From the NCBI GenBank assembly GCA_014382375.1, contig JACNJU010000090.1:1-64000 (forward strand): a stretch of DNA of 64,000 bases. Reading direction: 5' to 3'. How positions within the stretch are numbered: the stretch's first letter is position 1; each line of letters begins with the position of its first letter. The notes below the pieces were generated by a model that was not told the DNA's origin, did not search any database, and worked only from the letters and a program-made list of their open reading frames with translations. A program made the translations under genes and the position numbers. Source of the stretch: Rhodospirillaceae bacterium (GTDB taxonomy: Bacteria; Pseudomonadota; Alphaproteobacteria; Rhodospirillales; JABHCV01). Of the stretch, positions 9,018 through 20,566 are shown piece by piece.

Positions 9018-10046
9018 TTGAGCGATAGCGTCGTATTACCGGATTTTCAAGTAACCAGTAACATCGCCCCAGGCATTGATCTGAAGGCCGAGATCAACCG
9101 GTTGCGTGCGGACAAGAATGCGATCATTCTGGCCCACTATTATCAGGACTACGAAATTCAGGACATTGCCGATTTTGTCGGCGATAGCCTTGATCTGTCT
9201 CGCAAGGCAGCTGAAACAGACGCTGATGTGATTGTTTTTTGTGGTGTGCGTTTCATGGCCGAGGTCGCCAAGATCGTCAACCCGACCCGCACCGTGCTGT
9301 TACCTGATGGCGATGCCGGTTGTTCCCTGGAAGAGGCGTGTGGCCCACAGGAATTCCAGGCCTGGCGCGAGGCTCACCCGGATCATATCTCGCTGACTTA
9401 TATCAATTGCTCGGCTCAGGTTAAGGCGCTTTCTGATATTATTGTGACCTCGTCAAATGCCGAGGCGATCATCAATCAGCTGCCCAAGGACCAGCCGATC
9501 CTGTTCGCCCCTGATCGTCATTTGGGACATTTCCTTAACAAGAAAACCGGTCGCGACATGGTTCTGTGGCCGGGGAGTTGCATCGTCCACGAAGAATTTT
9601 CCGAAGATCTGCTTTTGCAGCTAAAGGCAGAGCATAAGCAAGCCCAGGTCGCCGCACACCCCGAATGCCCCGATACGATCCTTGAATTGGCTGATTATAT
9701 CGGCTCGACCAGGGGTATCCTCAATTTTGTCGCCACTGACCCGGGCCAGGAATTTATCATCGCCACCGAACCCCACATCATCCACCAGATGCAGAAGGAT
9801 AATCCGGAAAAAACCTTCATCGCCGCACCAGGGGTCAGCGAAGCACGCGATGTCGATGCCTGTCCGTGCACCAATTGTCCCTACATGGCCCTGAACACCA
9901 TGGAGAAACTCTATCAGGCGATGAAGAATGATGGCCCCCGTATCGAGCTGGACGAAGATTTACGCCTGCGCGCCCTAAAGCCCATAGAGCGGATGCTCGA
10001 GATGTCGCCGAAGGGCACTGCTGCGGCGTCGCAAGCGGCAGAATAA
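9018..10046 (+). CDS. nadA: Quinolinate synthase A
   Basis: A 342-residue [4Fe-4S] enzyme that condenses iminoaspartate with dihydroxyacetone phosphate to quinolinate in NAD synthesis. The triplicated NadA fold is recognisable from ILAHYYQDYEIQDIADFVGDSL, the VFCGVRFMAE repeat and GPQEFQAW. Cluster cysteines are expected in DAGCSLEEAC, AAHPECP and CPCTNCPYM, all present. The start is TTG at 9018, supported by GTGGAG 7 bases upstream, with no better ATG nearby. It forms an operon with nadC, 4 bases downstream. No nadB is adjacent, so iminoaspartate must come from a gene elsewhere. Confidence 0.95.
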   Translation: MSDSVVLPDFQVTSNIAPGIDLKAEINRLRADKNAIILAHYYQDYEIQDIADFVGDSLDLSRKAAETDADVIVFCGVRFMAEVAKIVNPTRTVLLPDGDAGCSLEEACGPQEFQAWREAHPDHISLTYINCSAQVKALSDIIVTSSNAEAIINQLPKDQPILFAPDRHLGHFLNKKTGRDMVLWPGSCIVHEEFSEDLLLQLKAEHKQAQVAAHPECPDTILELADYIGSTRGILNFVATDPGQEFIIATEPHIIHQMQKDNPEKTFIAAPGVSEARDVDACPCTNCPYMALNTMEKLYQAMKNDGPRIELDEDLRLRALKPIERMLEMSPKGTAAASQAAE

Positions 10047-10050
10047 AAGC

Positions 10051-10893
10051 GTGACCACTCTTGACCAGCGAACCATCGAGCGCCTGATCGACGATGCCCT
10101 CAAAGAAGACTTGGGGAGCGGTGACCAGACATCTGCGGCAACCCTCGGAGAGAAGACGCGCCTGCATCTGGTGATGGCGACGCGCGAGGATATCATCGTC
10201 GCCGGTCTCGATATTGCGGCTCAGGTCTTTAAGCGCCTTGCCCCCTATGCCCATATTCAGTGTTTGAGTGAAGACGGCGCGCGGGTGGCAAGGGGTGGCC
10301 AGTTGATGAAGCTGGAAGGACCGGCGCGGGCGCTTTTAAGCGCCGAACGCACGGCCCTGAATATTGTTCAGATGCTTTCGGGCATCGCCACCGAAACGGG
10401 ACGCTTTGTCGATGCCATTGCTGGCAGCGGCGCTACCTTGCTCGATACCCGTAAAACCATTCCCGGATTGCGGGCCCTTTCCAAGTACGCAACGCGCATG
10501 GGCGGGGCGACCAATCACCGTATGCGTCTCGATGACGGGGTGCTGATCAAAGACAATCACATTGCCGTCGCAGGGTCAGTAGCCATGGCCCTTAAACTGG
10601 CGCAGGAAGCGGGCTTGAAGGACATCGAGGTGGAATGCGACACGCTTGAGCAGGTTGCCCAGGCTCTGGCAGCGGGGGCCGATAAAATCCTCCTCGATAA
10701 CATGAGCATTGAAGAGCTTAAGCAGGCGGTTGAAATGTCCGGCGGACGCATCCCCCTTGAAGCTTCTGGGGGAGTCAATCTCAAGACCATCGGAGCGATT
10801 GCTAAAACCGGGGTCGATTTTATTTCCGTCGGTCACATCACTCAATCTGCAGGGGCCGTCGATATTGGTCTTGATATTATAGAACCACAATAA
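10051..10893 (+). CDS. nadC: Nicotinate-nucleotide pyrophosphorylase (carboxylating)
   Basis: A 280-residue quinolinate phosphoribosyltransferase producing nicotinate mononucleotide. Motifs are RTALNIVQMLSGIAT, LDTRKTIPGLR, the substrate-binding MGGATNHRMRLDDGVLIKDNH, and the barrel-end motifs EVECDTLEQ, KILLDNM, LEASGGVNL and VDFISVGHITQS. It starts with GTG at 10051, four bases after nadA, and follows directly in the NAD biosynthesis order. Confidence 0.95.
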   Translation: MTTLDQRTIERLIDDALKEDLGSGDQTSAATLGEKTRLHLVMATREDIIVAGLDIAAQVFKRLAPYAHIQCLSEDGARVARGGQLMKLEGPARALLSAERTALNIVQMLSGIATETGRFVDAIAGSGATLLDTRKTIPGLRALSKYATRMGGATNHRMRLDDGVLIKDNHIAVAGSVAMALKLAQEAGLKDIEVECDTLEQVAQALAAGADKILLDNMSIEELKQAVEMSGGRIPLEASGGVNLKTIGAIAKTGVDFISVGHITQSAGAVDIGLDIIEPQ

Positions 10894-10968
10894 ATCTAAC
10901 GATATCCAGCAACCCATTCAGGTAGGTTCCCCTTGCCCTTGGGTCTAATTAGCGTTACAAAAAATTGA

Positions 10969-12282
<1,314 letters not shown>

Positions 12283-12343
12283 TTTCAGCTGTGATCTGAA
12301 TGGTCCGCAAGGCCCGTAACGCAAGGGAACTTTAAGGAAACCG

Positions 12344-13537
12344 ATGAATATTCACGAGTATCAGGCCAAGCAGTTGCTGGCCAAGTTCGGCGTCACTGTA
12401 CCCCGCGGGGGTGTCGCCTACACACCGCCGGAGGCTGAAACCGTTGCCAACGAGCTGGGCGGTCCTGTGTGGGTCGTCAAATCACAAATTCATGCCGGTG
12501 GACGTGGTGCCGGACGTTTCGCCGATAACCCGGATGGCAAAGGCGGTGTCCGCGTCGTCACATCCATGGACGATGTTAAAGAAAGCGTCGGTGAGATGCT
12601 TGGCCATGTTCTGGTCACCAAGCAGACCGGCCCGGCGGGTAAGGAAGTCAAGCGAGTCTATATCGAAGAAGGCTGCGACATTGCTCGCGAGCTCTATTTG
12701 TCCATACTGGTTGATCGTTCGACGTCAAGGGTGACCTTGATGGCATCAACGGAAGGCGGTATGGAAATCGAAGAAGTCGCCGAAGCGACTCCGGAAAAAA
12801 TCCTTAAAGTGTCCATCGATCCTGCCACCGGCATGTTGCCGTTCCACGCCCGTAAACTGGCTTTCGGTTTGGGCCTGGAGGGCAAGCAGGTCGGCACGGC
12901 GACCAGGTTCATGCTGGCGCTTTATGACGCGTTTATAAAACTGGACGCCTCAATGATGGAAATCAACCCGCTGGTGGTTACCGGTGATGGCGACATTATT
13001 GCGCTGGACGCAAAAATGAACTTCGACGACGACGCCCTGTTCCGCCACAAGGATGTGGAGGAACTGCGCGACGAAGACGAAGAAGACCCCGCCGAACTTG
13101 AAGCGGCGCGTCATGAACTCAATTACATCAAACTTGATGGCAACATTGGCTGCATGGTCAATGGTGCCGGGCTTGCCATGTCGACCATGGATATCATCAA
13201 GCTTTACGGTGGTGATCCGGCCAACTTCCTGGATGTTGGCGGCGGGGCGACCAAGGAGCGGGTAACCACCGCTTTCAAGCTGATCTTATCAGACCCAAAT
13301 GTCGAAGGCATTCTGGTCAACATCTTCGGCGGAATTATGCGCTGTGATGTGATTGCCGAAGGCGTTGTCGCCGCAGCCCGTGAGGTTAGCCTCAACGTGC
13401 CGCTGGTTGTTCGTCTTGAAGGAACCAATGTTGAACTGGGCAAGAAGATTCTGAGCGAGTCAGGGTTAGCCATTGTTTCAGCCGACGATTTGGCCGAAGC
13501 GGCCGAAAAGGTCGTCCAGGCCGTGAAGGAGGCTTAA
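12344..13537 (+). CDS. sucC: Succinyl-CoA ligase (ADP-forming) beta subunit
   Basis: A 397-residue ATP-grasp subunit of succinyl-CoA synthetase, which makes ATP and succinate from succinyl-CoA. The start [17 protein letters not shown], the ATP-grasp segment [27 protein letters not shown], and the C-terminal flavodoxin-like domain with [17 protein letters not shown] are all as in the family, and the length is normal. AAGGA precedes the ATG. sucD follows after 5 bases. Confidence 0.97.
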   Translation: MNIHEYQAKQLLAKFGVTVPRGGVAYTPPEAETVANELGGPVWVVKSQIHAGGRGAGRFADNPDGKGGVRVVTSMDDVKESVGEMLGHVLVTKQTGPAGKEVKRVYIEEGCDIARELYLSILVDRSTSRVTLMASTEGGMEIEEVAEATPEKILKVSIDPATGMLPFHARKLAFGLGLEGKQVGTATRFMLALYDAFIKLDASMMEINPLVVTGDGDIIALDAKMNFDDDALFRHKDVEELRDEDEEDPAELEAARHELNYIKLDGNIGCMVNGAGLAMSTMDIIKLYGGDPANFLDVGGGATKERVTTAFKLILSDPNVEGILVNIFGGIMRCDVIAEGVVAAAREVSLNVPLVVRLEGTNVELGKKILSESGLAIVSADDLAEAAEKVVQAVKEA

Positions 13538-13542
13538 GAGCT

Positions 13543-14418
13543 ATGGCTGTACTTGTCGACTCAGATACCAAAGTCATCTGTCAGGGTTTCACCGGAGCCC
13601 AGGGCACATTCCATTCCGAACAGGCGATTGCTTATGGCACCCAAATGGTTGGTGGCGTAACACCCGGCAAGGGTGGTGCCCGCCATCTTGACTTGCCGGT
13701 GTTCGACACCGTTGCCGATGCGGCCAAAGCGACCGGGGCGACAGCTTCGGTTATTTACGTACCGCCGCCGTTCGCCGGTGACGCCATTGTCGAGGCCATT
13801 GACGCCGGACTTCCCCTGGTTGTCTGCATTACTGAAGGCATTCCGGTGCTTGATATGGTCAAGGTCAAACGTGTCCTTGAAGGCTCATCAACGCGCCTCG
13901 TCGGTCCCAATTGTCCCGGTGTTATTACCCCCGGCGAATGTAAAATTGGCATTATGCCCGGCCACATCCACACCCGTGGCAAGATTGGCATTGTTTCGCG
14001 TTCGGGAACCCTGACGTACGAAGCGGTGGCCCAAACAACGGCCGCAGGCCTCGGTCAATCAACTTGTATCGGCATCGGCGGCGATCCCATCAACGGCACC
14101 AACTTCGTTGATTGCCTTGAAATGTTCCTGGCCGATCCACAAACCGAAGCCATCGTCATGATCGGTGAAATTGGCGGCACCGCCGAAGAGGAAGCCGCCG
14201 ACTATATCAAGCAGTCGAAAACCAAAAAACCGGTGGCCAGTTTCATTGCCGGGATGACCGCCCCCCCGGGTCGCCGCATGGGCCATGCCGGGGCGATTAT
14301 TTCGGGTGGCAAGGGAACCGCAGCCGACAAGATTGAAGCGTTAAAAAGCGCCGGAATTTTCGTCGCTGACTCACCATCTGCTATCGGTTCGACCATGGTC
14401 AAGGCGATAGCCGGGTGA
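13543..14418 (+). CDS. sucD: Succinyl-CoA ligase (ADP-forming) alpha subunit
   Basis: A 291-residue CoA-binding subunit. The N-terminal Rossmann CoA domain ([18 protein letters not shown]) and the phosphohistidine H248 in RRMGHAGAI, which carries the phosphoryl group between active sites, are present. [20 protein letters not shown] is the family signature. The ribosome site GGAGG lies in the last codons of sucC, so the two subunits are coupled. Confidence 0.97.
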   Translation: MAVLVDSDTKVICQGFTGAQGTFHSEQAIAYGTQMVGGVTPGKGGARHLDLPVFDTVADAAKATGATASVIYVPPPFAGDAIVEAIDAGLPLVVCITEGIPVLDMVKVKRVLEGSSTRLVGPNCPGVITPGECKIGIMPGHIHTRGKIGIVSRSGTLTYEAVAQTTAAGLGQSTCIGIGGDPINGTNFVDCLEMFLADPQTEAIVMIGEIGGTAEEEAADYIKQSKTKKPVASFIAGMTAPPGRRMGHAGAIISGGKGTAADKIEALKSAGIFVADSPSAIGSTMVKAIAG

Positions 14419-14434
14419 CGATCTAATCATCAAA

Positions 14435-14471
14435 GGGAGGGGAGACGGATCAGCTGAAATCCGTCCATATG
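14435..14471 (+). promoter_or_regulatory. Ribosome site separated from the sucA start by a hairpin
   Basis: The strong purine-rich site GGGAGGGGA (14435-14443) is about 25 bases from the ATG at 14469, too far for normal initiation. A 7-bp stem fills the gap exactly: GACGGAT (14444-14450) with ATCCGTC (14459-14465), loop of 8. Folding would leave about 3 bases between stem and ATG. A second ATG lies at 14478. Confidence 0.4.
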
Positions 14472-17462
14472 AACATCATGTCTTCGTCAATTGATAATTT
14501 CCTGACCGGTGCCAATGCGACCTATGTTGCAGAGCTCTATGCCCGCTTTCTTGAAAACCCGACACTGGTCGATCAGACCTGGGTCGATTTTTTCAACGGG
14601 TTGACCGATGACTTAAGCGATACCAGAAACGATTTCAGGGGTGCCAGCTGGGCCCCGTCGGAATCCGGTGTTATAGGTACCAATGGTGGCCTGATCGCAG
14701 AAGAAATTGGGGCCTCCATGGATCAGTCCCCGGTGGCTTATGATGGTGGTTCAGCCGCTGAAATGATGGGCGGCGGCCTGCCGACCATGGCCCGCGGCCT
14801 TGATGGTCGCGCCGATGCCGGCAAGATCCGCCAGGCAACCCTGGATTCGATCAGCGCCTTGATGATGATCCGTGTTTACCGGGTGCGCGGCCACCTGAAT
14901 GCCAACTTTGACCCCTTAGGTCTGGAGGGCATGGATCTTCATACGGAGCTTGATCCAAAGACCTACGGTTTCCACGAAGAAGATATGGACCGGCCGATCT
15001 TTATCAATAATGTGCTCGGCCTGGAAACGGCGACACCCAGGGAAATTCTCAAAATCCTAAAGGAAACCTACTGCGGCTCCATTGGTGTCGAATTTATGCA
15101 TATCCAGGAACCCGAAGAGCGCGCCTGGATTCAGCGTCGTATCGAAGGTGCTCACAACCACACGGAATTCACCTTCAAGGGCAAACGCTTTATTTATCAG
15201 CGCCTTGTCGAAGCCGAAGGATTCGAGCAATTCCTCGACAAGAAATACACCGGCACCAAACGCTTTGGCCTGGATGGCGGCGAAAGCCTGATTGCGGCCC
15301 TGGAGCAAATCATCAAGCGCAGCGGTCAGCTAGGCGTCAAGGAAGTGGTCCTCGGTATGCCGCACCGTGGACGCCTGAATGTGCTCGCTTCGATCATGAA
15401 CAAGCCCTATCTGGCAATGTTCGCCGAATTCATGGGGTTGGCCTCAAAGCCGGATGACATTATGGGTTCGGGCGACGTTAAATATCACCTGGGAACATCA
15501 GCCGATCGTATTTTCGATGGTAATACGGTGCATTTGTCGCTGACCGCCAACCCGTCCCATCTGGAAGCAGTCAACACCGTCGTTCTGGGCAAGGTTCGCG
15601 CCAAGCAGGCGCAAATCGGTGATGAGGAACGCAAGTGCATTATGGGTCTTCTGATGCATGGCGATGCCGCTTTCGCCGGTCAGGGACTGGTCCCTGAAAC
15701 CCTGGACCTGTCACAACTGAAGGGCTACCGGACCGGCGGCACCGTTCATTTCATCGTTAACAACCAGATCGGGTTCACCACCGCGCCGTCCAAGTCCCGC
15801 TCCTCGCCGTATCCGTCTGATATCGCCAAGGGCATTCAGGCACCGATTTTCCACGTCAATGGTGATGACCCCGAAGCGGTTGTCCATGTTGCCAGGATCG
15901 CCGCCGAATTCCGCCATGAGTTTAATCGTGACGTGGTCATCGACATGTTCTGCTATCGCCGTCATGGCCATAACGAGGGTGACGAGCCGATGTTCACCCA
16001 GCCGATTATGTACAAGGCGATCAAGAAGCATCCGACGACCCGCGACATCTATGCCCGGCAGCTTGAAAAAGAAGGCGTGCTTGGTGAAGGCGAAGCCCAG
16101 CACATCATGCAGACCTTTGACAGCGAGTTGGAAAAGGAATTCGCTGCGGCAAATACTTACAAACCAAACAAGGCTGATTGGCTTGAGGGCAAGTGGAAAG
16201 GCCTGATCCAGTTAACCGGCGAAGAAGAAATGCAGGATGATGACACCTCGGTGTCGATGGAACTGCTTAAAGAAGTCGGCTTGTCGATTGCGAGAATTCC
16301 GGAAAATATTGAACTGAACAAGAAAATCGCCCGCCAGCTTGATGCCAAACGCAAGATGATTGAAGAGGGCAAAGGCATCGACTGGGCGATGGGGGAAGCG
16401 TTGGCTTTCGGGACATTGCTTGTCGAGGGTACGGGTGTCAGGCTTTCCGGTCAGGATTCCGGGCGTGGCACGTTCTCTCATCGGCACTGTGTTCTGGTCG
16501 ATCAGAACAACGAAAACCGTTATTTTCCGTTAAGTGAAATTCGCAACGAGCAGGCCCAGTTCGAGGTGATGGACAGCCCGCTTTCGGAAGCCGGTGTGCT
16601 TGGTTTCGAGTATGGTTATTCGCTCGCCGATCCGCAAACCCTGGTTTTGTGGGAAGCTCAGTTTGGCGATTTTGCCAATGGCGCCCAGGTCATTATTGAT
16701 CAGTTTATTTGCTCCGGGGAGTCCAAGTGGCTCAGGATGTCGGCGGTTTGCATGTTGCTGCCTCATGGTTTTGAAGGCCAGGGACCGGAACATTCATCGG
16801 CCCGGCTTGAGCGCTATCTGCAATTGTGCGCCGAAGACAACATGCAGGTCGTCAACATCACCACTCCGGCCAATTATTTCCATGTGTTAAGGCGGCAAAT
16901 GCGGCGAAACTTCCGCAAACCGCTGATTGTGATGTCGCCTAAGTCGCTGCTGCGACACAAACGGGTGATTTCCAACCTCGGTGAAATGGGCCCTGATACC
17001 CGCTTCCGCCGTGTATTGCCCGAAACGGATAATCTGGAATTGGACAAGAATATTCGCCGGGTCGTGGTCTGCACCGGCAAGATCTATTATGACCTTTTGC
17101 AAGCCCGTCGGGATGCGGGCACAAAGGATGTAGCGATTATTCGCGTCGAACAACTTTATCCGTGGCCGCGCAAGTCGCTTTATCAGCAATTGAGTCGCTA
17201 TCCCAATGCTGAAATCGTCTGGGTTCAGGAAGAACCGGCAAATATGGGTGCCTGGTTCTTTGTCTATCCACGCTTTCTGTCCATGTTCGACAAGCTGGAT
17301 GGCAAAAACAAACGACCGACCTACATCGGACGCACGGCGGCGGCATCACCGGCGACCGGCTTTGCCAAGGTTCATAAGGCCGAACAGGATGAAATTGTCG
17401 AACGCGCCCTGCATGTGGCGATTGAAGAGCTACCGCAACCGTTTACGCGTAGCGGTTATTAA
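14469..17462 (+). CDS. sucA: 2-oxoglutarate dehydrogenase E1 component
   Basis: A 997-residue thiamine-diphosphate decarboxylase. The N-terminal E2-binding peptide (DNFLTGANATYVAELYARFLENP, about 7-30) is typical, as is the RVRGHLNANFDPLG linker. The ThDP/Mg site is around GDAAFAGQG ... VNNQIGFTT, followed by FCYRRHGHNEGDEP and the transketolase-like C-terminal half with LLPHGFEGQGPEHSSAR. It oxidatively decarboxylates 2-oxoglutarate and passes the succinyl group to SucB. Downstream sucB and lpdA complete the complex. The initiator is either 14469 or the in-frame ATG at 14478. Confidence 0.96.
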   Translation: MNIMSSSIDNFLTGANATYVAELYARFLENPTLVDQTWVDFFNGLTDDLSDTRNDFRGASWAPSESGVIGTNGGLIAEEIGASMDQSPVAYDGGSAAEMMGGGLPTMARGLDGRADAGKIRQATLDSISALMMIRVYRVRGHLNANFDPLGLEGMDLHTELDPKTYGFHEEDMDRPIFINNVLGLETATPREILKILKETYCGSIGVEFMHIQEPEERAWIQRRIEGAHNHTEFTFKGKRFIYQRLVEAEGFEQFLDKKYTGTKRFGLDGGESLIAALEQIIKRSGQLGVKEVVLGMPHRGRLNVLASIMNKPYLAMFAEFMGLASKPDDIMGSGDVKYHLGTSADRIFDGNTVHLSLTANPSHLEAVNTVVLGKVRAKQAQIGDEERKCIMGLLMHGDAAFAGQGLVPETLDLSQLKGYRTGGTVHFIVNNQIGFTTAPSKSRSSPYPSDIAKGIQAPIFHVNGDDPEAVVHVARIAAEFRHEFNRDVVIDMFCYRRHGHNEGDEPMFTQPIMYKAIKKHPTTRDIYARQLEKEGVLGEGEAQHIMQTFDSELEKEFAAANTYKPNKADWLEGKWKGLIQLTGEEEMQDDDTSVSMELLKEVGLSIARIPENIELNKKIARQLDAKRKMIEEGKGIDWAMGEALAFGTLLVEGTGVRLSGQDSGRGTFSHRHCVLVDQNNENRYFPLSEIRNEQAQFEVMDSPLSEAGVLGFEYGYSLADPQTLVLWEAQFGDFANGAQVIIDQFICSGESKWLRMSAVCMLLPHGFEGQGPEHSSARLERYLQLCAEDNMQVVNITTPANYFHVLRRQMRRNFRKPLIVMSPKSLLRHKRVISNLGEMGPDTRFRRVLPETDNLELDKNIRRVVVCTGKIYYDLLQARRDAGTKDVAIIRVEQLYPWPRKSLYQQLSRYPNAEIVWVQEEPANMGAWFFVYPRFLSMFDKLDGKNKRPTYIGRTAAASPATGFAKVHKAEQDEIVERALHVAIEELPQPFTRSGY

Positions 17463-17500
17463 TTTTTATTATTTGATTTAACTCTGACATTGAGGATGAC

Positions 17501-18754
17501 ATGGCGACGGAAATAAAAGTACCAACATTGGGAGAATCCGTAACCGAGGCCACAGTTGCCAAGTGGATGAAATCGGTTGGCGACGCGGTTGCCCTTGACG
17601 AACCACTTGTCGAGCTTGAAACCGATAAGGTAACGCTTGAAGTGAACGCGCCGACGGCGGGCACCCTAAGTGCCATTAGTGCCGATGAAGGGGCCGAGGT
17701 CGAAGTCGGTGCACTATTGGGCATGTTGGAGGAAGGTGCTGGCGCCCCGGCAGCCAAGCCTGCAGCCAAACCCGAACCGGCCGCAGCCGCCCCGGCCCCT
17801 GAACCAGCCCCCGCTGCCGCCCCGGCACCTGCCGCAGCCGCAAGTGCCACATTGTCGCCAGCGGTCCGCAAGCTGGTCGAGGAAAACAATCTCGACCCCG
17901 CAGCCATTCCCGCCACCGGCAAGGATGGCCGTCTGGTCAAGGGCGATGTGCTGGCCTTTATGGAAGGCGGCGGTGCCGCAGCCCCCGCCGCAGCCCCTGC
18001 CGCCAGCGCGCCCGCTCCGGCGGCGGCAAGTTATCCGGCCCGGCCAGCTGGCCCGCGCGAGGAAAAAGTTCGGATGACGCGACTGCGCAAGATGGTCGCG
18101 GCGCGCCTTAAGGAAGCCCAGAACACGGCGGCCATGCTGACCACCTTCAACGAAGTTGACATGACCGAAGTGATGGCGATGCGGGCCAAGTACAAGGAAA
18201 TTTTCGAGAAGAAGCACGGCGTCAAGGTCGGCTTTATGTCGATTTTCGCGAAAGCCTGTGTCGTCGCCCTGCGCGAGTTTCCGGGGGTCAATGCGGAAAT
18301 CAGCGGTGATGAAATTATCTATAAAAACTATTACGACATCGGTGTCGCCGTCGGCTCGCCGCAAGGCCTGGTGGTGCCGGTGCTGCGCGATGTCGATGCC
18401 GCAAGCTTTGCTGATATTGAAGCACAAATTGGTGATTTCGGTCGTCGTGCCCGTGATGGCAAACTGACCATGGACGAAATGCAGGGCGGATCGTTCACCA
18501 TCACCAATGGCGGTATCTTCGGCTCGTTGCTATCGACGCCAATCCTCAACCCGCCCCAATCGGGTATTCTTGGAATGCACAAAATCCAGCAACGGCCGAT
18601 GGTCATGGCTGATGGTTCTATCGAGGCCCGGCCGATGATGTATCTGGCGCTGTCCTACGATCACCGCATTGTTGATGGCCGAGAGGCGGTGTCGTTCCTG
18701 GTTCGCGTCAAGGATTGCATCGAAGACCCGCAGCGCATCATGCTGGACACCTAA
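17501..18754 (+). CDS. sucB: 2-oxoglutarate dehydrogenase E2 (dihydrolipoyl succinyltransferase)
   Basis: A 417-residue acyltransferase core. The lipoyl domain spans 1 to about 77 with lipoyl-lysine K43 (ETDKVTLEV). An Ala/Pro-rich flexible linker follows (about 83-120), then the peripheral-subunit-binding domain [19 protein letters not shown], a second Ala/Pro linker, and the catalytic domain with H388 in [11 protein letters not shown]. All essential parts are present. It transfers succinyl to CoA and binds E1 and E3. It lies 38 bases downstream of sucA. Confidence 0.96.
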   Translation: MATEIKVPTLGESVTEATVAKWMKSVGDAVALDEPLVELETDKVTLEVNAPTAGTLSAISADEGAEVEVGALLGMLEEGAGAPAAKPAAKPEPAAAAPAPEPAPAAAPAPAAAASATLSPAVRKLVEENNLDPAAIPATGKDGRLVKGDVLAFMEGGGAAAPAAAPAASAPAPAAASYPARPAGPREEKVRMTRLRKMVAARLKEAQNTAAMLTTFNEVDMTEVMAMRAKYKEIFEKKHGVKVGFMSIFAKACVVALREFPGVNAEISGDEIIYKNYYDIGVAVGSPQGLVVPVLRDVDAASFADIEAQIGDFGRRARDGKLTMDEMQGGSFTITNGGIFGSLLSTPILNPPQSGILGMHKIQQRPMVMADGSIEARPMMYLALSYDHRIVDGREAVSFLVRVKDCIEDPQRIMLDT

Positions 18755-18768
18755 AAGGAATAGTAAAA

Positions 18769-20172
18769 ATGAGCGATCCCTATGACGTGATTGTTGTCGG
18801 CGGTGGTCCCGGCGGCTATGTGTGCGCCATCCGCGCAGCCCAGCTGGGCCTGAAAGTCGCCTGCGTCGAGAAGCGCGGCACCCTTGGCGGCACCTGCCTG
18901 AATGTCGGCTGTATTCCCTCGAAGGCTTTGTTGCAGTCGTCCCATCATTTTGAAGCAGCGTCTCATGAATTCGCCGCCCATGGGGTGAAGACCGGCAAGG
19001 TCGCCCTTGATCTTGAAACCATGCTCGGGCGCAAGGACAAGGTTGTCGATGACCTGACCAAGGGTATTGAGTTCCTGCTCAAGAAAAACAAGGTCGATTA
19101 CATTATTGGCAGCGGTACCATCAAGGAAGCAGGTACCCTTGAGGTGACATCGCTGGATGGCGGGAAACAGGTTCATAAAGCCAAGAACATCGTTATCGCC
19201 ACCGGCTCCGATGTTGCTCCGCTTCCCGGCGTGACCATTGACGAGAAGCAGATCGTCAGTTCGACCGGCGCGCTGGCCCTCACGAAAGTGCCTAAATCCA
19301 TGGTCGTCGTTGGCGGCGGGGTGATCGGTCTCGAGCTGGGGTCTGTCTGGCGGCGGTTAGGAGCGGAAGTCACCGTGGTTGAATTCCTCGACAGCATTCT
19401 GCCGGGCATGGACGGTGAAGTGGTCAAACAAATGACCCGGACCCTGAAAAAGCAGGGCATGAAGTTCAAGTTGCAAGCCAAGGTTACGGCGGCCAAGGCA
19501 TCGAAAGCCGGTGTCTCTTTAAGCGTCGAGCCGCGTGATGGTGGGAAGGCCGAAAAAATCAAGGCAGACGTGGTGCTGGTTGCCATCGGTCGCAGGCCCT
19601 ATAGCGACGGCTTGGGCCTTGAGGAGGTCGGTGTCGCCATGGACCGTGGTTTTATCATCACGGATCATGACCTGCAGACCAATGTAGCGGGTATTTATGC
19701 CATCGGCGATGTGATCGGTGGCGCCATGCTGGCCCACAAGGCCGAAGAAGAAGGCGTCGCCGTGGCCGAACATCTGGCTGGTCAGTCAGGGCATGTTAAC
19801 TACGACGTGATTCCGGGCGTTGTTTACACCTGGCCGGAAGTGGCGGCGCTGGGAAAAACCGAGGAAGCCCTGAAAGAGGAAGGAGTCGCGTACAGCGTCG
19901 GTAAATTCCCCTTCAGCGCCAATTCACGGGCCCGCGCCAATGCCGATAGCGAGGGTTTTGTGAAGATTTTGGCTGACGCCAAGACCGACAAGGTCCTGGG
20001 TGTTCATATCGTTGGACCGGCGGCTGGTGATTTGATTGCCGAGGCTGTTTCGGTGATGGAATTCGGCGGCTCGGCTGAAGATATCGCGCGCACCTGTCAT
20101 GCGCATCCTGGACTTTCCGAAGCGGTTAAAGAGGCGGCCCTTGCGGTTGGTGGCCGCGCCATCCATATGTAA
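18769..20172 (+). CDS. lpdA: Dihydrolipoyl dehydrogenase (E3)
   Basis: A 467-residue flavoprotein. It has an FAD-binding [10 protein letters not shown] near the start, redox disulfide C43/C48 in [16 protein letters not shown], the NAD-binding [12 protein letters not shown], and the active-site HAHPGLSEA at the C-terminus. It reoxidises dihydrolipoamide on SucB. AAAAGGA precedes the ATG at 18769. An earlier in-frame ATG at 18715 lies inside sucB and would add an unrelated 18 residues. It is last of the mdh-suc-lpd set. Confidence 0.97.
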   Translation: MSDPYDVIVVGGGPGGYVCAIRAAQLGLKVACVEKRGTLGGTCLNVGCIPSKALLQSSHHFEAASHEFAAHGVKTGKVALDLETMLGRKDKVVDDLTKGIEFLLKKNKVDYIIGSGTIKEAGTLEVTSLDGGKQVHKAKNIVIATGSDVAPLPGVTIDEKQIVSSTGALALTKVPKSMVVVGGGVIGLELGSVWRRLGAEVTVVEFLDSILPGMDGEVVKQMTRTLKKQGMKFKLQAKVTAAKASKAGVSLSVEPRDGGKAEKIKADVVLVAIGRRPYSDGLGLEEVGVAMDRGFIITDHDLQTNVAGIYAIGDVIGGAMLAHKAEEEGVAVAEHLAGQSGHVNYDVIPGVVYTWPEVAALGKTEEALKEEGVAYSVGKFPFSANSRARANADSEGFVKILADAKTDKVLGVHIVGPAAGDLIAEAVSVMEFGGSAEDIARTCHAHPGLSEAVKEAALAVGGRAIHM

Positions 20173-20209
20173 TGTGTAAGCTTTACCAAAATGAGGGGAG
20201 GCAAGCCCC

Positions 20210-20566
20210 GTGTTTGAACTATTATCAGGCAGCAAAGGAAAGGTCGTTGGCATACACGCCAGCGGACGCCTGACGGATTTCGACTACAAAACCTTCATGC
20301 CCAAAATCGAAGAGCGGATCGACGAATACGGCAAAATCAGGCTATTGGTCGATATGGAAGGGTTCGCCGGTTGGGACCTGTACGCCGCGTGGGACGATTT
20401 TACTTTCGGTATGACCCATTGGCACCATTTCGAGAAAATGGCCCTGGTCGGCGACGCGACCTGGGAACGGTTGGCGGCCAAGGCGGCCGACCTTCTGATT
20501 CGGGGCGATGTTCGTTATTTTGATTTGTGTGATCGCGATGCGGCCTGGGACTGGATTAAGGAATAG
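20210..20566 (+). CDS. SpoIIAA-like (STAS-superfamily) protein
   Basis: A 118-residue cytoplasmic protein resembling the SpoIIAA-like family: VVGIHASGRLTDFDYKTFMP, LLVDMEGFAGWD, and MALVGDATWERLAAKAADLL. Family members have a STAS-related fold and no firmly assigned function; some bind lipophilic ligands. It starts with GTG at 20210 behind GAGGGGAGG and is followed without a gap by a transporter gene. Confidence 0.75.
   Translation: MFELLSGSKGKVVGIHASGRLTDFDYKTFMPKIEERIDEYGKIRLLVDMEGFAGWDLYAAWDDFTFGMTHWHHFEKMALVGDATWERLAAKAADLLIRGDVRYFDLCDRDAAWDWIKE

Noticed and set aside
17443-17940. Ala/Ser-rich frame on minus at the start of sucB
   Set aside because: Complement of the Ala/Pro linker of SucB.
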